37,389 bases of DNA. Origin: Bacteroidales bacterium UBA1458. GTDB taxonomy: Bacteria > Bacteroidota > Bacteroidia > Bacteroidales > VadinHA17. Numbering within the stretch: the first letter of the stretch is position 1; each line of letters starts with the position of its first letter. Positions 8,558-16,257 of this stretch are shown one piece after another. The notes beneath the pieces are model-generated. The model was given only the letters and a program-made list of their open reading frames with translations, ran no database searches and was not told the DNA's origin. The translations under genes were made by a program, and so were the position numbers. The DNA lies in assembly GCA_002325785.1 (NCBI GenBank), contig DCSU01000006.1:7757-45145 (forward strand), written 5' to 3'.

Positions 8558-9412
8558 ATGGGCCTTTCGGAATTTGTTCATACCAGTAAGTGGAAAGCAT
8601 TCATGGCCAAACTTTACGGCTGGGGAGCCTCAGTCGTAATAATCGGCGCTCTTTTCAAAATACAGCACTATCCCTACGCAGGTTTTCTGCTCTCTGTCGG
8701 TCTAATCACAGAGGCTATCATATTCTTCTTCTCTGCCTTTGAGCCGTTGAAGGAAGAACCTGATTGGAAACTGGTCTACCCGCAGTTGGACCCCAGCTAC
8801 TCCGGTGAGGATGTTGGATTTGCAGCTGTAGGCGGTGGTGGCGGCGGCTACGGCGGCGGAGCTGGACTTTCACAGTTCGATAAAATGCTTGCCGACGCAG
8901 GAATCACTCCCGACGTGTTTGATAAGCTCAGTTCGGGACTGAAAAAGCTCACCGAGACCACAAATAACTTCAATGCCATGGGCGACCTGGCTGCCACGAC
9001 AAATGAGTATGCCAGCACAATCAGGAAAGCAAATGAGTCAATCATGAGCCTCTCTGAGTCGGCTAAACAGACCGCAAGATCAATGACTGACTCCAACCCT
9101 GTCTATCATGCTCTCGGAGAAACATCAAAGACCATTGAGACCGGAGGAAAAAGCTACCATGAGAAACTGGAAGCCCTCAACAAAAACCTCTCGGCACTCA
9201 ATGCAGCTTATGAACTGCAGCTGCGCGGAACCAATGACCATGTCAAAAGCACAGAGGTGATCTATAAGGGCATGGAAGGTCTCATGAAAGACCTCACCGG
9301 CTCAGCTGACGACACAAAGAAATACCGTGAACAGGTTGCCAAACTGAATGAAAACCTCACCTCACTCAACAGTGTGTATGGCAACATGCTTGCAGCCATG
9401 AATGTGAAGTAA
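8558..9412 (+). CDS. gldL: T9SS motor protein GldL/PorL
   Basis: Inner-membrane half of the proton-driven T9SS motor, acting with GldM. The 284-residue protein begins with two membrane helices (about 20-36 and 41-60). They contain the charged residues typical of GldL: Lys34 and His37 near the end of helix 1, Glu52 in LITEAIIFFFSAFEP and Glu62 after helix 2. These correspond to the residues implicated in proton use in Flavobacterium GldL. A glycine-rich hinge (about 93-106) leads to a long cytoplasmic coiled-coil tail rich in Leu, Ser and Asn. It lies 27 bp after gldK and 45 bp before gldM, so it is surely in the same operon. Confidence 0.95.
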   Translation: MGLSEFVHTSKWKAFMAKLYGWGASVVIIGALFKIQHYPYAGFLLSVGLITEAIIFFFSAFEPLKEEPDWKLVYPQLDPSYSGEDVGFAAVGGGGGGYGGGAGLSQFDKMLADAGITPDVFDKLSSGLKKLTETTNNFNAMGDLAATTNEYASTIRKANESIMSLSESAKQTARSMTDSNPVYHALGETSKTIETGGKSYHEKLEALNKNLSALNAAYELQLRGTNDHVKSTEVIYKGMEGLMKDLTGSADDTKKYREQVAKLNENLTSLNSVYGNMLAAMNVK

Positions 9413-9457
9413 TGTCAAGTACATCAATATATCTGTTAACACCTAAACTATCCGCAA

Positions 9458-11101
9458 ATGTCTAAGGGAAAAGAGACCCCGCGGCAAAAGATGATCGGTA
9501 TGATGTACCTCATACTGACCGCTATGCTCGCTCTTAACGTCTCAAAGGAGGCAGTCGAGGCTTTTAAGAAGGTTGACCTGAGCCTGACTAAGACCACTGC
9601 CAACTACATCAAAAAGAATGATATCACCTATGCAGCTTTTAAGGCAGCAGCAGATGAGAATCCTGAGAAGGCGGAAGCCTGGAGGGCCAAGGCATTCGAG
9701 GTCAAAGACCGGGCTAATGAACTCTATGACTACATACAGGATCTCAAGGTCGAGATAATTACCACTGCTGAAGGTCCTGAAGCGGAAGCTCTCCTTCCCG
9801 ATAACCAGATCGATGTAACCAAGGTAAAGAAGATAGACGAGAACAACGTACCCTCCGAGGTGCTTATAGGAGCAAACCAGGATGGCAAAGGCAATGACCT
9901 TAAGGCACTGATTGAAGATTACCGCTCTTACCTGGTTGAGACTCTCGAAGGTAAGGACCCCTCTGCAGAGCGTTCAATACTTGACATACTGAACACTGAC
10001 GATCCCCAGAACCTTGAAGGTACCGGGACAGAGAACTGGGTGAATGCCAACTTCCAGACCCTGCCGCTTGTTGCAGTGATTACCATCCTTTCAAAGATGC
10101 AGGTAGACGTCAGGAACGCGGAGACTGACGCACTCAACTTCCTCTTTACCCAGATTGACGCCGGCTCATTCAGGTTCAACAACATTATTCCGACGGTCAC
10201 AACCAACACCTCCTACGTAATGCAGGGGAATGAATATGAGGCCAGAGTATTCGTGGCAGCAACCGACACCACACAGGACCTCGAGATATTCGTGGGCCCC
10301 TATACCTCAAAGACCAACCCTGACGGCACCCCCTTATATGAGCCGTCAAGCCAGGCAACCAAGCTTCCTATAGACAAATCAGGTGTGGGTGTCTACAGGG
10401 TAAGAGCCGGCTCTGTCGGCGAAAAATCATGGGGAGGTGTTATCAGGATGAAGGCTCCGGATGGCACTATCCGTACATTCAACTTCGATCAGAAGTACTC
10501 TGTGGGCATGCCAAACGTGGTTGTCTCACCCACCGCCATGAACGTCTTCTACCAGGGCATTCAGAACCCGGTTGATATATCAGTGCCAGGCGTGGGATCA
10601 GACAAGCTTACCGTTCGCATGACCAACGGTGACATCAAGAGAGGCAAGTACAAGGACTACCGCGGCGAATACGTGGCACAGCCCCGTACCGTGGGCCAGA
10701 ATGCACAGATCATCGTGTCTGCAAATATTGACGGCAAAGTGCAGACCTTCCCTCCCGTGGAGTTCAGGGTAAGAAGACTTCCTGACCCCGAGGCAAGATT
10801 CGCAAATATGAAAGAAGGTAACGTGCTCAGAAGCGTGGCAGCAGCCCAGCAGGTTGTGACCGCCGTGCTTGAAAACTTCGAGTTCGACCTGACCTATACA
10901 GTCACCGGATTCACCGTCTCTGTCAATGACAAGGGATTTGAAATCACGGCTGAATCAAACAACAACAGGCTTACCGACAAGCAGAAGGGCCTCATAGGCA
11001 ACCTTCGCGCCGGACAAAAACTTATAATAGAAAAAATTAAGGCAGTGGGACCCGACGGCAAAACCAGGGACCTCAACCCTATTATTCTTAAGATTAACTA
11101 A
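9458..11101 (+). CDS. gldM: T9SS motor protein GldM/PorM
   Basis: Inner-membrane protein whose single N-terminal helix packs inside the GldL pentamer and whose periplasmic part transmits motion to the GldK/GldN ring. The 547-residue product has the invariant opening TPRQKMIGMMYLILTAMLAL NVS, where the helix starts at about residue 12. It is followed by an alpha-helical D1 domain and then Ig-like beta domains (for example VFYQGIQNPVDISVPG at about 360-375 and a C-terminal VTGFTVSVNDKGFEI segment). The length is close to the usual GldM of about 515-550. It sits 17 bp upstream of gldN. Confidence 0.95.
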   Translation: MSKGKETPRQKMIGMMYLILTAMLALNVSKEAVEAFKKVDLSLTKTTANYIKKNDITYAAFKAAADENPEKAEAWRAKAFEVKDRANELYDYIQDLKVEIITTAEGPEAEALLPDNQIDVTKVKKIDENNVPSEVLIGANQDGKGNDLKALIEDYRSYLVETLEGKDPSAERSILDILNTDDPQNLEGTGTENWVNANFQTLPLVAVITILSKMQVDVRNAETDALNFLFTQIDAGSFRFNNIIPTVTTNTSYVMQGNEYEARVFVAATDTTQDLEIFVGPYTSKTNPDGTPLYEPSSQATKLPIDKSGVGVYRVRAGSVGEKSWGGVIRMKAPDGTIRTFNFDQKYSVGMPNVVVSPTAMNVFYQGIQNPVDISVPGVGSDKLTVRMTNGDIKRGKYKDYRGEYVAQPRTVGQNAQIIVSANIDGKVQTFPPVEFRVRRLPDPEARFANMKEGNVLRSVAAAQQVVTAVLENFEFDLTYTVTGFTVSVNDKGFEITAESNNNRLTDKQKGLIGNLRAGQKLIIEKIKAVGPDGKTRDLNPIILKIN

Positions 11102-11118
11102 TACTAGAGATACAAATC

Positions 11119-11973
11119 ATGAACAGGAGAATTCTGGCAGGCCTCTTGGGCCTCCTGATCTGTACAGCCTCAATGGCCCAGTCGTTCGGAGACATCTACA
11201 CCAAACAGATGCCCCAGAACCAGAAGATCAATTATACATACCTGGGAGAATCAGATGTTATCTGGTCAAAAAGACTCTACCGGATCATTGACCTGAGGGA
11301 GAAGATGAATCTCAACCTCTTCTACCCGTCACTCAGGTATGATGCCGCCGCTAACCGCTTCGTGTCGGAGATGTCGGACGGAAGGATGAATTTTTCCGGA
11401 ATACTCCTCAATGAGATCCTCTCAGGCAGGGTGGAAGCAACTGACGGCGACGCCATGACAGTGCCCACAACATACAACGACATAGCTGCCAAGATGAACC
11501 GCGATACACTGACCATCACCGTGGTCAATGCCGAGGGTATGGAGCAGGACTCCACCGTGACAAACATGGAGAACCCCGCTGACATCAAACAGCTCATGCT
11601 GCTTGAGGAGTGGTTCTTTGACAAAAAGCATTCACGGCTTGACGTGCGCATCATAGGCATATGCCCGATATACATGGGCTATGACCAGATCACCTCCAGG
11701 CTCGTGAAGAGACGCCTCTTCTGGATCAGGTATGAAGACGTAAGGCAGGCGCTGGCAAGCAGCGAAGCTTTTAACTCCTACAATGACGCACAGCGAATCT
11801 CTTTTGAAGACCTGATGCTTCAGCGCAAGTTTGACGGTTACATCGTTGCCGAATCCAACGTCTATGATGACAGATCCATCAACCAGTATAAGATGGGCCC
11901 CGCCCAGATTTTCGAGGCTGAGAGGATCAAGAATGAGATCTTCAACTTTGAACAGGATCTCTGGGAATACTAG
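11119..11973 (+). CDS. gldN: T9SS ring protein GldN/PorN
   Basis: Periplasmic partner of GldK in the T9SS ring. The 284-residue product has a signal peptide (NRRILAGLLGLLICTASMAQ) and the family's mature regions: DVIWSKRLYRIIDLREKMN, EWFFDKKHSRLDVRIIGICP and FDGYIVAESNVYDDRSI. The stop codon is followed 21 bp later by a strong terminator, so this is the last gene of the T9SS operon. No gldJ, sprA or porV gene is in this window; they must be elsewhere. Confidence 0.94.
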   Translation: MNRRILAGLLGLLICTASMAQSFGDIYTKQMPQNQKINYTYLGESDVIWSKRLYRIIDLREKMNLNLFYPSLRYDAAANRFVSEMSDGRMNFSGILLNEILSGRVEATDGDAMTVPTTYNDIAAKMNRDTLTITVVNAEGMEQDSTVTNMENPADIKQLMLLEEWFFDKKHSRLDVRIIGICPIYMGYDQITSRLVKRRLFWIRYEDVRQALASSEAFNSYNDAQRISFEDLMLQRKFDGYIVAESNVYDDRSINQYKMGPAQIFEAERIKNEIFNFEQDLWEY

Positions 11974-11994
11974 GTGAGCGAGTGAAAACATGAA

Positions 11995-12030
11995 GGGTGT
12001 CTCAAATCAGAAATTGAGGCACCCTTTTTT
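11995..12030 (+). terminator. Rho-independent terminator of the T9SS operon
   Basis: GGGTGTCTCAA (11995-12005) pairs with TTGAGGCACCC (12014-12024) as an 11-bp stem with one G-T pair and an 8-nt loop, followed directly by six T (12025-12030). On the minus strand the stem lacks a good T-run, so it serves gldN rather than the convergent manC gene. Confidence 0.88.
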
Positions 12031-12031
12031 G

Positions 12032-12091
12032 TTCAGTCCTCAGTCTTCAGCCTTCAGCCTTCAGTCCCGACTGCTGATTGCCGACTGCCGA
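12032..12091. repeat. Heptad tandem repeats, CTTCAGT and CGACTGC types
   Basis: About four to five imperfect units of TCTTCAG/CCTTCAG (12033-12065) are followed by about four units of CGACTGC/TGATTGC (12067-12091). Both have a 7-bp period. The array starts right after the T-run of the gldN terminator and ends at the stop codon of the convergent gene. The CAGTCTT type recurs at 36013-36045. Confidence 0.65.
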
Positions 12092-13177
12092 CTAAAGATA
12101 CTGGTCTCCGGTAGCCTTCCCTACATCATCGAGATAATTCTTTATATTCTGCTCCTGGTCCCTCGACACTATCAGCAGTACATCGCCACTGTCAATGATG
12201 ATATAGTCATCGAGCCCCTGGATCACCGCAATCTTGTCCTTCGGAAGGCTCACGATATTCCCTTCGGAATTGTATGTCAGGGCCCTGGCGTTAAGTACGG
12301 CATTGTCATTCCTGTCATGTTCGGAATGCATGTAAAGTGAACTCCATGTTCCCAGGTCAGACCACCCCAGGTCAGTGCAAATGACATATACATTATCAGC
12401 CTTTTCCATCAGGCCATAGTCAACTGATATGCTGCTGCACTGGGCATACGCCTGTTTGATGAACTCCTTCTCAGCCGGGGTGCTGAAACTCTCCCGCCCT
12501 TCATCAAATGTGTGGTACATATCGGGCATATGCTTTTCAAATGCAGAGAGCACCGAAGTAGCCTTCCATATGAAAATACCGCTGTTCCAGTAAAAATCAC
12601 CGCTCTCCAGGAAGACCCTTGCCATCTTCAGCTCCGGCTTCTCAGTAAATGCCTTCACCTTGTGCAGACTGCTGAATCCCATTACCGGCTGATCAAGGTT
12701 GGCCTGTATGTAGCCGTAACCTGTCTCCGGACGATCAGGCCGGATGCCGAGGGTGAGAAGTGCATCATTGCCGGAGGCAAACCTGAAAGCCTCATTCATT
12801 AACTCCCTGAACTCCTCCTCCTTCTTGATAAGATGGTCCGCCGGCGTCACAGCTATAACGGCCTCTGGATTCTCAGCCATTATCCTGAAGACGCCGTAGG
12901 CAATGCACGGCGCCGTATTACGCCTCAGGGGCTCGGACAGCACATGATCACTGTCAATGCCAAGCTGCTCAATCACCATCTCACTGCTGTCCTCACTGGT
13001 CACAACATAAATGTTTTCGGCAGGACAGATCCCGCTAAATCGCCGGTAGGTTATCTGAATGAGAGTCTCGCCCGTACCTAGGATATCGAGGAACTGCTTC
13101 GCTCTCTCCCTCCTGCTCAGTGGCCAGAACCGGCTTCCGATACCACCGGCCATGATCAGCAAATAGCGGTTTTTCAT
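12092..13177 (-). CDS. manC: Mannose-1-phosphate guanylyltransferase
   Basis: Makes GDP-mannose from mannose-1-phosphate and GTP, a precursor for surface polysaccharides and protein glycans. The 361-residue protein is the single-domain form without the C-terminal isomerase domain. It shows the nucleotide-binding start MAGGIGSRFWPLSRRERAKQ, the metal-binding TPADHLI segment, FTEKP, GDFYWNSGIFIWKA, and WSDLGTW near the C-terminal beta-helix. The ATG at 13177 begins the conserved motif region. It stands alone and is divergent from mlaE. GDP-mannose fits a lineage that O-glycosylates many secreted proteins, but that link is inferred. Confidence 0.92.
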   Translation of the reverse strand: MKNRYLLIMAGGIGSRFWPLSRRERAKQFLDILGTGETLIQITYRRFSGICPAENIYVVTSEDSSEMVIEQLGIDSDHVLSEPLRRNTAPCIAYGVFRIMAENPEAVIAVTPADHLIKKEEEFRELMNEAFRFASGNDALLTLGIRPDRPETGYGYIQANLDQPVMGFSSLHKVKAFTEKPELKMARVFLESGDFYWNSGIFIWKATSVLSAFEKHMPDMYHTFDEGRESFSTPAEKEFIKQAYAQCSSISVDYGLMEKADNVYVICTDLGWSDLGTWSSLYMHSEHDRNDNAVLNARALTYNSEGNIVSLPKDKIAVIQGLDDYIIIDSGDVLLIVSRDQEQNIKNYLDDVGKATGDQYL

Positions 13178-13205
13178 GATTTTTTGATATTGATAAGCAC
13201 TATTA

Positions 13206-13213
13206 CAAATATA
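13206..13213 (-). promoter_or_regulatory. -7 promoter element of manC
   Basis: On the minus strand TATATTTG is an exact match to the Bacteroidota -7 consensus TAnnTTTG. It lies 28 bp before the ATG at 13177. I do not see a convincing TTTG at the -33 position, so only the -7 box is called. Confidence 0.42.
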
Positions 13214-13265
13214 TAAATTCCATGTGACGAATACCGGTACCGTTCCGGGTGCGGTGAATTATTGT

Positions 13266-13273
13266 TAAATTTG
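13266..13273 (+). promoter_or_regulatory. -7 promoter element of mlaE
   Basis: TAAATTTG exactly matches TAnnTTTG, 16 bp before the mlaE ATG at 13290. This implies a very short leader. No clear TTTG is present 19-21 bp upstream. Confidence 0.38.
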
Positions 13274-13289
13274 ACGAAACTTTAAAAAA

Positions 13290-14033
13290 ATGTTCAGGTT
13301 CCTGTCAGGCTTCGGTTCGTATTGGATGTTACTGGGCAGGGTCTTTGCCAGACCCGAGAAGCATTCCATTTACTACAAGCAGACTTTAAAGGAATTTGTA
13401 AGTCTCGGGCTCAGGTCAATAGGCATAGTTACCATCATCTCCTTCTTCATGGGCGCCGTTATCACCCTTCAGACCGCATACAACACCGAAAATCCAATCT
13501 ATCCCACTTACCTGATCGGACTCGGTGCCAGGGACTCAATCCTTCTCGAGTTCTCCTCCACAATTGTGGCGCTGATACTTGCCGGCAAGGTAGGCTCCAA
13601 TATAGCATCGGAGATAGGCACCATGAGAGTAACGGAGCAGATTGACGCGCTCGAGCTGATGGGCGTCAACTCGGCTTCATACATCATCCTCCCCAAGGTG
13701 GTGGCCACGGTCCTTTTCAACCCTTTCCTCACATTAATAAGCATAGTTACCGGAATCGGAGGCGGATGGATCGCCGGTACTGCTGCCGGAGTTGTAACCT
13801 CAGAGGATTATATCTACGGCATCCAGTATGCGTTTATACCTTATTATATAACATACGCCCTGATCAAGACCGTCATCTTTGCATTCATAATAACCACCGT
13901 TTCGGCACACCAGGGTTACTACGTGGATGGAGGCTCACTGGAGGTGGGACGCGCAAGCACCTACACAGTGGTCTACAGCAGCGTCACCATCCTCCTGTTT
14001 AACGTCATCCTCACACAGCTGCTACTCTCATGA
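13290..14033 (+). CDS. mlaE: MlaE-family lipid ABC transporter permease
   Basis: Inner-membrane permease of the Mla (maintenance of lipid asymmetry) type, which moves phospholipids between the inner and outer membranes. The 247-residue protein has the MlaE core: an N-terminal amphipathic region, helices around 40-60, 80-95, 140-165, 185-205 and 225-245, and the conserved VGSNIASEIGTMRVTEQIDA loop, which couples to the ATPase. The family normally works with an MCE-domain protein (MlaD); none is seen next to it here. The stop overlaps the mlaF start by 4 bp. Confidence 0.93.
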   Translation: MFRFLSGFGSYWMLLGRVFARPEKHSIYYKQTLKEFVSLGLRSIGIVTIISFFMGAVITLQTAYNTENPIYPTYLIGLGARDSILLEFSSTIVALILAGKVGSNIASEIGTMRVTEQIDALELMGVNSASYIILPKVVATVLFNPFLTLISIVTGIGGGWIAGTAAGVVTSEDYIYGIQYAFIPYYITYALIKTVIFAFIITTVSAHQGYYVDGGSLEVGRASTYTVVYSSVTILLFNVILTQLLLS

Positions 14034-14785
14034 TCAGGGCTGAACACATATCCAAGTCCTTTGACGGCCGTGAAGTTCTGAAGGATATTTCGGCAGTGTT
14101 CGAACCCGGTAAGACTAACCTGATAATAGGTAAGAGCGGCTCTGGCAAAACCGTCTTCCTGAAACGCCTGGTAGGACTGCTCGATGTTGATGAAGGAAAG
14201 ATTTTTTATAATGACGTTCTTTTTAACGGCCTCGACTTTAAAGCAAAGAAGGAGATAAGAAAGGAAATGGGGATGCTCTTCCAGGGAAGCGCCCTATTTG
14301 ATTCCATGACCGTGGAGGAGAATGTTATGTTCCCTCTTGAAATGTTCACTAACATGTCTGGTGAGGAAAAGAGAGACCGGGTCAATTTCTGCCTCGAGCG
14401 GGTTGACATCATCAACTCAAACCACCTCTTCCCGTCTGAACTGTCAGGAGGAATGAAGAAACGCGTGGCAATAGCCAGGGCCATTGCCCTCAAACCGCGC
14501 TTCCTGTTCTGTGACGAGCCCAACTCCGGTCTTGACCCAAAAACATCGATAGTAATAGACGACCTTATCAGGGAGATAACCGTTGAGTTGAATATGACCA
14601 CCATCGTCAATACTCATGACATGAACTCCGTGATGGAGAACGGGGAAAAGATCATCTTCATTGAAGAGGGCGAAAAATGCTGGGAAGGAAACAGGGATGA
14701 GATCCTGAAATCCGACTGCAAGCTGCTCAATGAGTTCGTCTTTGCCAACGCCCTCGCCAAACAGCTGAAAGACTCACTAAAATAG
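14030..14785 (+). CDS. mlaF: MlaF-family lipid ABC transporter ATPase
   Basis: ATP-binding subunit partner of the upstream permease. The 251-residue protein has Walker A GKSGSGKT (about 35-42), the signature LSGGMKKRVAIARA, Walker B FLFCDEPNSGLDP and the switch histidine in NTHDMNSV. The four-base ATGA overlap with mlaE indicates translational coupling. The gene ends three bases before the stop of the convergent DUF5723 gene, so there is no room for a terminator between them. Confidence 0.93.
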   Translation: MIRAEHISKSFDGREVLKDISAVFEPGKTNLIIGKSGSGKTVFLKRLVGLLDVDEGKIFYNDVLFNGLDFKAKKEIRKEMGMLFQGSALFDSMTVEENVMFPLEMFTNMSGEEKRDRVNFCLERVDIINSNHLFPSELSGGMKKRVAIARAIALKPRFLFCDEPNSGLDPKTSIVIDDLIREITVELNMTTIVNTHDMNSVMENGEKIIFIEEGEKCWEGNRDEILKSDCKLLNEFVFANALAKQLKDSLK

Positions 14786-14788
14786 TAG

Positions 14789-16249
14789 TCACATAGCGGG
14801 AAGTATCCGCTCTTTCTCCCTGTTGCCGAAGACAAGATTAAAGCCCAGCCTGGCGTGAATGGTATTAATGTTCTCGGGAAGCCGGATGTCGTCGCCGCCA
14901 ACCGTCATATCAGTCCATTTAACAGGCACGTTGTCAATAAGTGCAAAGAGCTGGAAGCAGCCGCCTCTCAGTGCAATACCAAATCCAAGGTTGTCATAAC
15001 GCCTGTTGACTGCAGTATAGGCCACGGTAGTGGATAATACGTTCCCAAGGTTGAGATTGCCGGAGAGGGTGAGAGCCTCATGAACCTGCTTGCCGATGAA
15101 CCGCGACTGGGAGAGCACCCCTGCAGTGAAAAATTTCACCGGGGTGAAGCTGAAACCGGCAGTGAAGGTTAAAGGCAGGTATGTTTTGTAAACGCCGGGG
15201 GTTTCGGAAAGCTCTATTGATTTCTGGATCGAATCTGCAGCCCAATTCATGAGATCGTCAAACGTAACGCTCTCATCACGCACATCCTCGATGGTCAGAC
15301 CGTTGAACTGGATGGTTGTGGTTGTATAGATCTCAGACCTGTCTCTCTTCCATTTGATGAAGCCAAGGTCCGTTATGGCAGCTGAGACTGCGAACATATC
15401 ATTGAACCTGTACTCTGCTCCGGCCTCAAAACCCAGGCCGGGATTGGCCATGGCGGAAAAATAGGCAATCGCATCATTGGTCTCCTCAAACCGGTCTTCA
15501 TCAAACCTGACATTGTCAATGATTCCCTCTTCATCCTTCAGGAAGGTGACTGGTGCGCTCACGTTCAGCGACACATTCGCATCTGCTGTATAGGTGAAGT
15601 CATCATTGACGGTAAGCGAAATACCATTGTTGGTCAGATAGGCTGATGCCACTCCGGAGAGAACCATCACCCTTGCTCCTACTCTCAGCTTCTCCGTGAC
15701 ATTTTTGGATGCCCCTATGCCGAACTCATGATAATACTTCGCATCCGCCCTCAGCGAAGAGAGATCTATGTTCTGACCCAGGTAACTTTCATTGCCCCCG
15801 ATGCTAAGCCTCAGCAGCTCGCCGGGCAACACGAAATTGGCGTCAAAGCGTTCTGTGACATTCAGCGTTATCCTCAGGTCATCACCGACAGTGAATGCCA
15901 GACCGAAAAGCTGAACCCCTGCCTGCGGCTCGAGAGAGTTATTGGTACCGAGCCCGGCAAGGAAGTTGTCAAGATCCTCTCCTTGCTCAAGGAAGACAAA
16001 TGTGGAGTCTGAGATGACCCCGTTGGTGAACATGTCAGAAATACTCAGGAAGTTATTGTCAACCCTGACCGAAATGTCAGAAATTCCCGGAAGTCCGACA
16101 TATGTTCTTCCTGTGTACTGGAGAGCAGGATTGAGCGTGTTTCTCTGTGGCAGGTTCATAAAGTAGAGAGCCTGACTTGTTTGCGCAACTGAATTGCCGG
16201 TAATTGCCGATGTCAGCAACAATAGCAGCATCTTGAATCTCATTTTCAT
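14789..16249 (-). CDS. Outer-membrane beta-barrel protein, DUF5723-like
   Basis: The 486-residue protein has a signal peptide ending near SVAQ (about residue 23). The mature start MNLPQRNTLNPALQYTG recalls the NPA motif at the start of PorP/SprF-type barrels. Alternating hydrophobic beta strands run through to the end (ARLGFNLVFG). It resembles the DUF5723 family of Bacteroidota outer-membrane proteins, whose function is unknown. It starts 8 bp after the stop of the DUF3352/propeller gene and has no promoter of its own that I can see, so the two are almost certainly co-transcribed. The DUF5723 call is from memory of the family; a generic barrel is the safe description. Confidence 0.7.
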   Translation of the reverse strand: MKMRFKMLLLLLTSAITGNSVAQTSQALYFMNLPQRNTLNPALQYTGRTYVGLPGISDISVRVDNNFLSISDMFTNGVISDSTFVFLEQGEDLDNFLAGLGTNNSLEPQAGVQLFGLAFTVGDDLRITLNVTERFDANFVLPGELLRLSIGGNESYLGQNIDLSSLRADAKYYHEFGIGASKNVTEKLRVGARVMVLSGVASAYLTNNGISLTVNDDFTYTADANVSLNVSAPVTFLKDEEGIIDNVRFDEDRFEETNDAIAYFSAMANPGLGFEAGAEYRFNDMFAVSAAITDLGFIKWKRDRSEIYTTTTIQFNGLTIEDVRDESVTFDDLMNWAADSIQKSIELSETPGVYKTYLPLTFTAGFSFTPVKFFTAGVLSQSRFIGKQVHEALTLSGNLNLGNVLSTTVAYTAVNRRYDNLGFGIALRGGCFQLFALIDNVPVKWTDMTVGGDDIRLPENINTIHARLGFNLVFGNREKERILPAM

Positions 16250-16257
16250 AATATGAA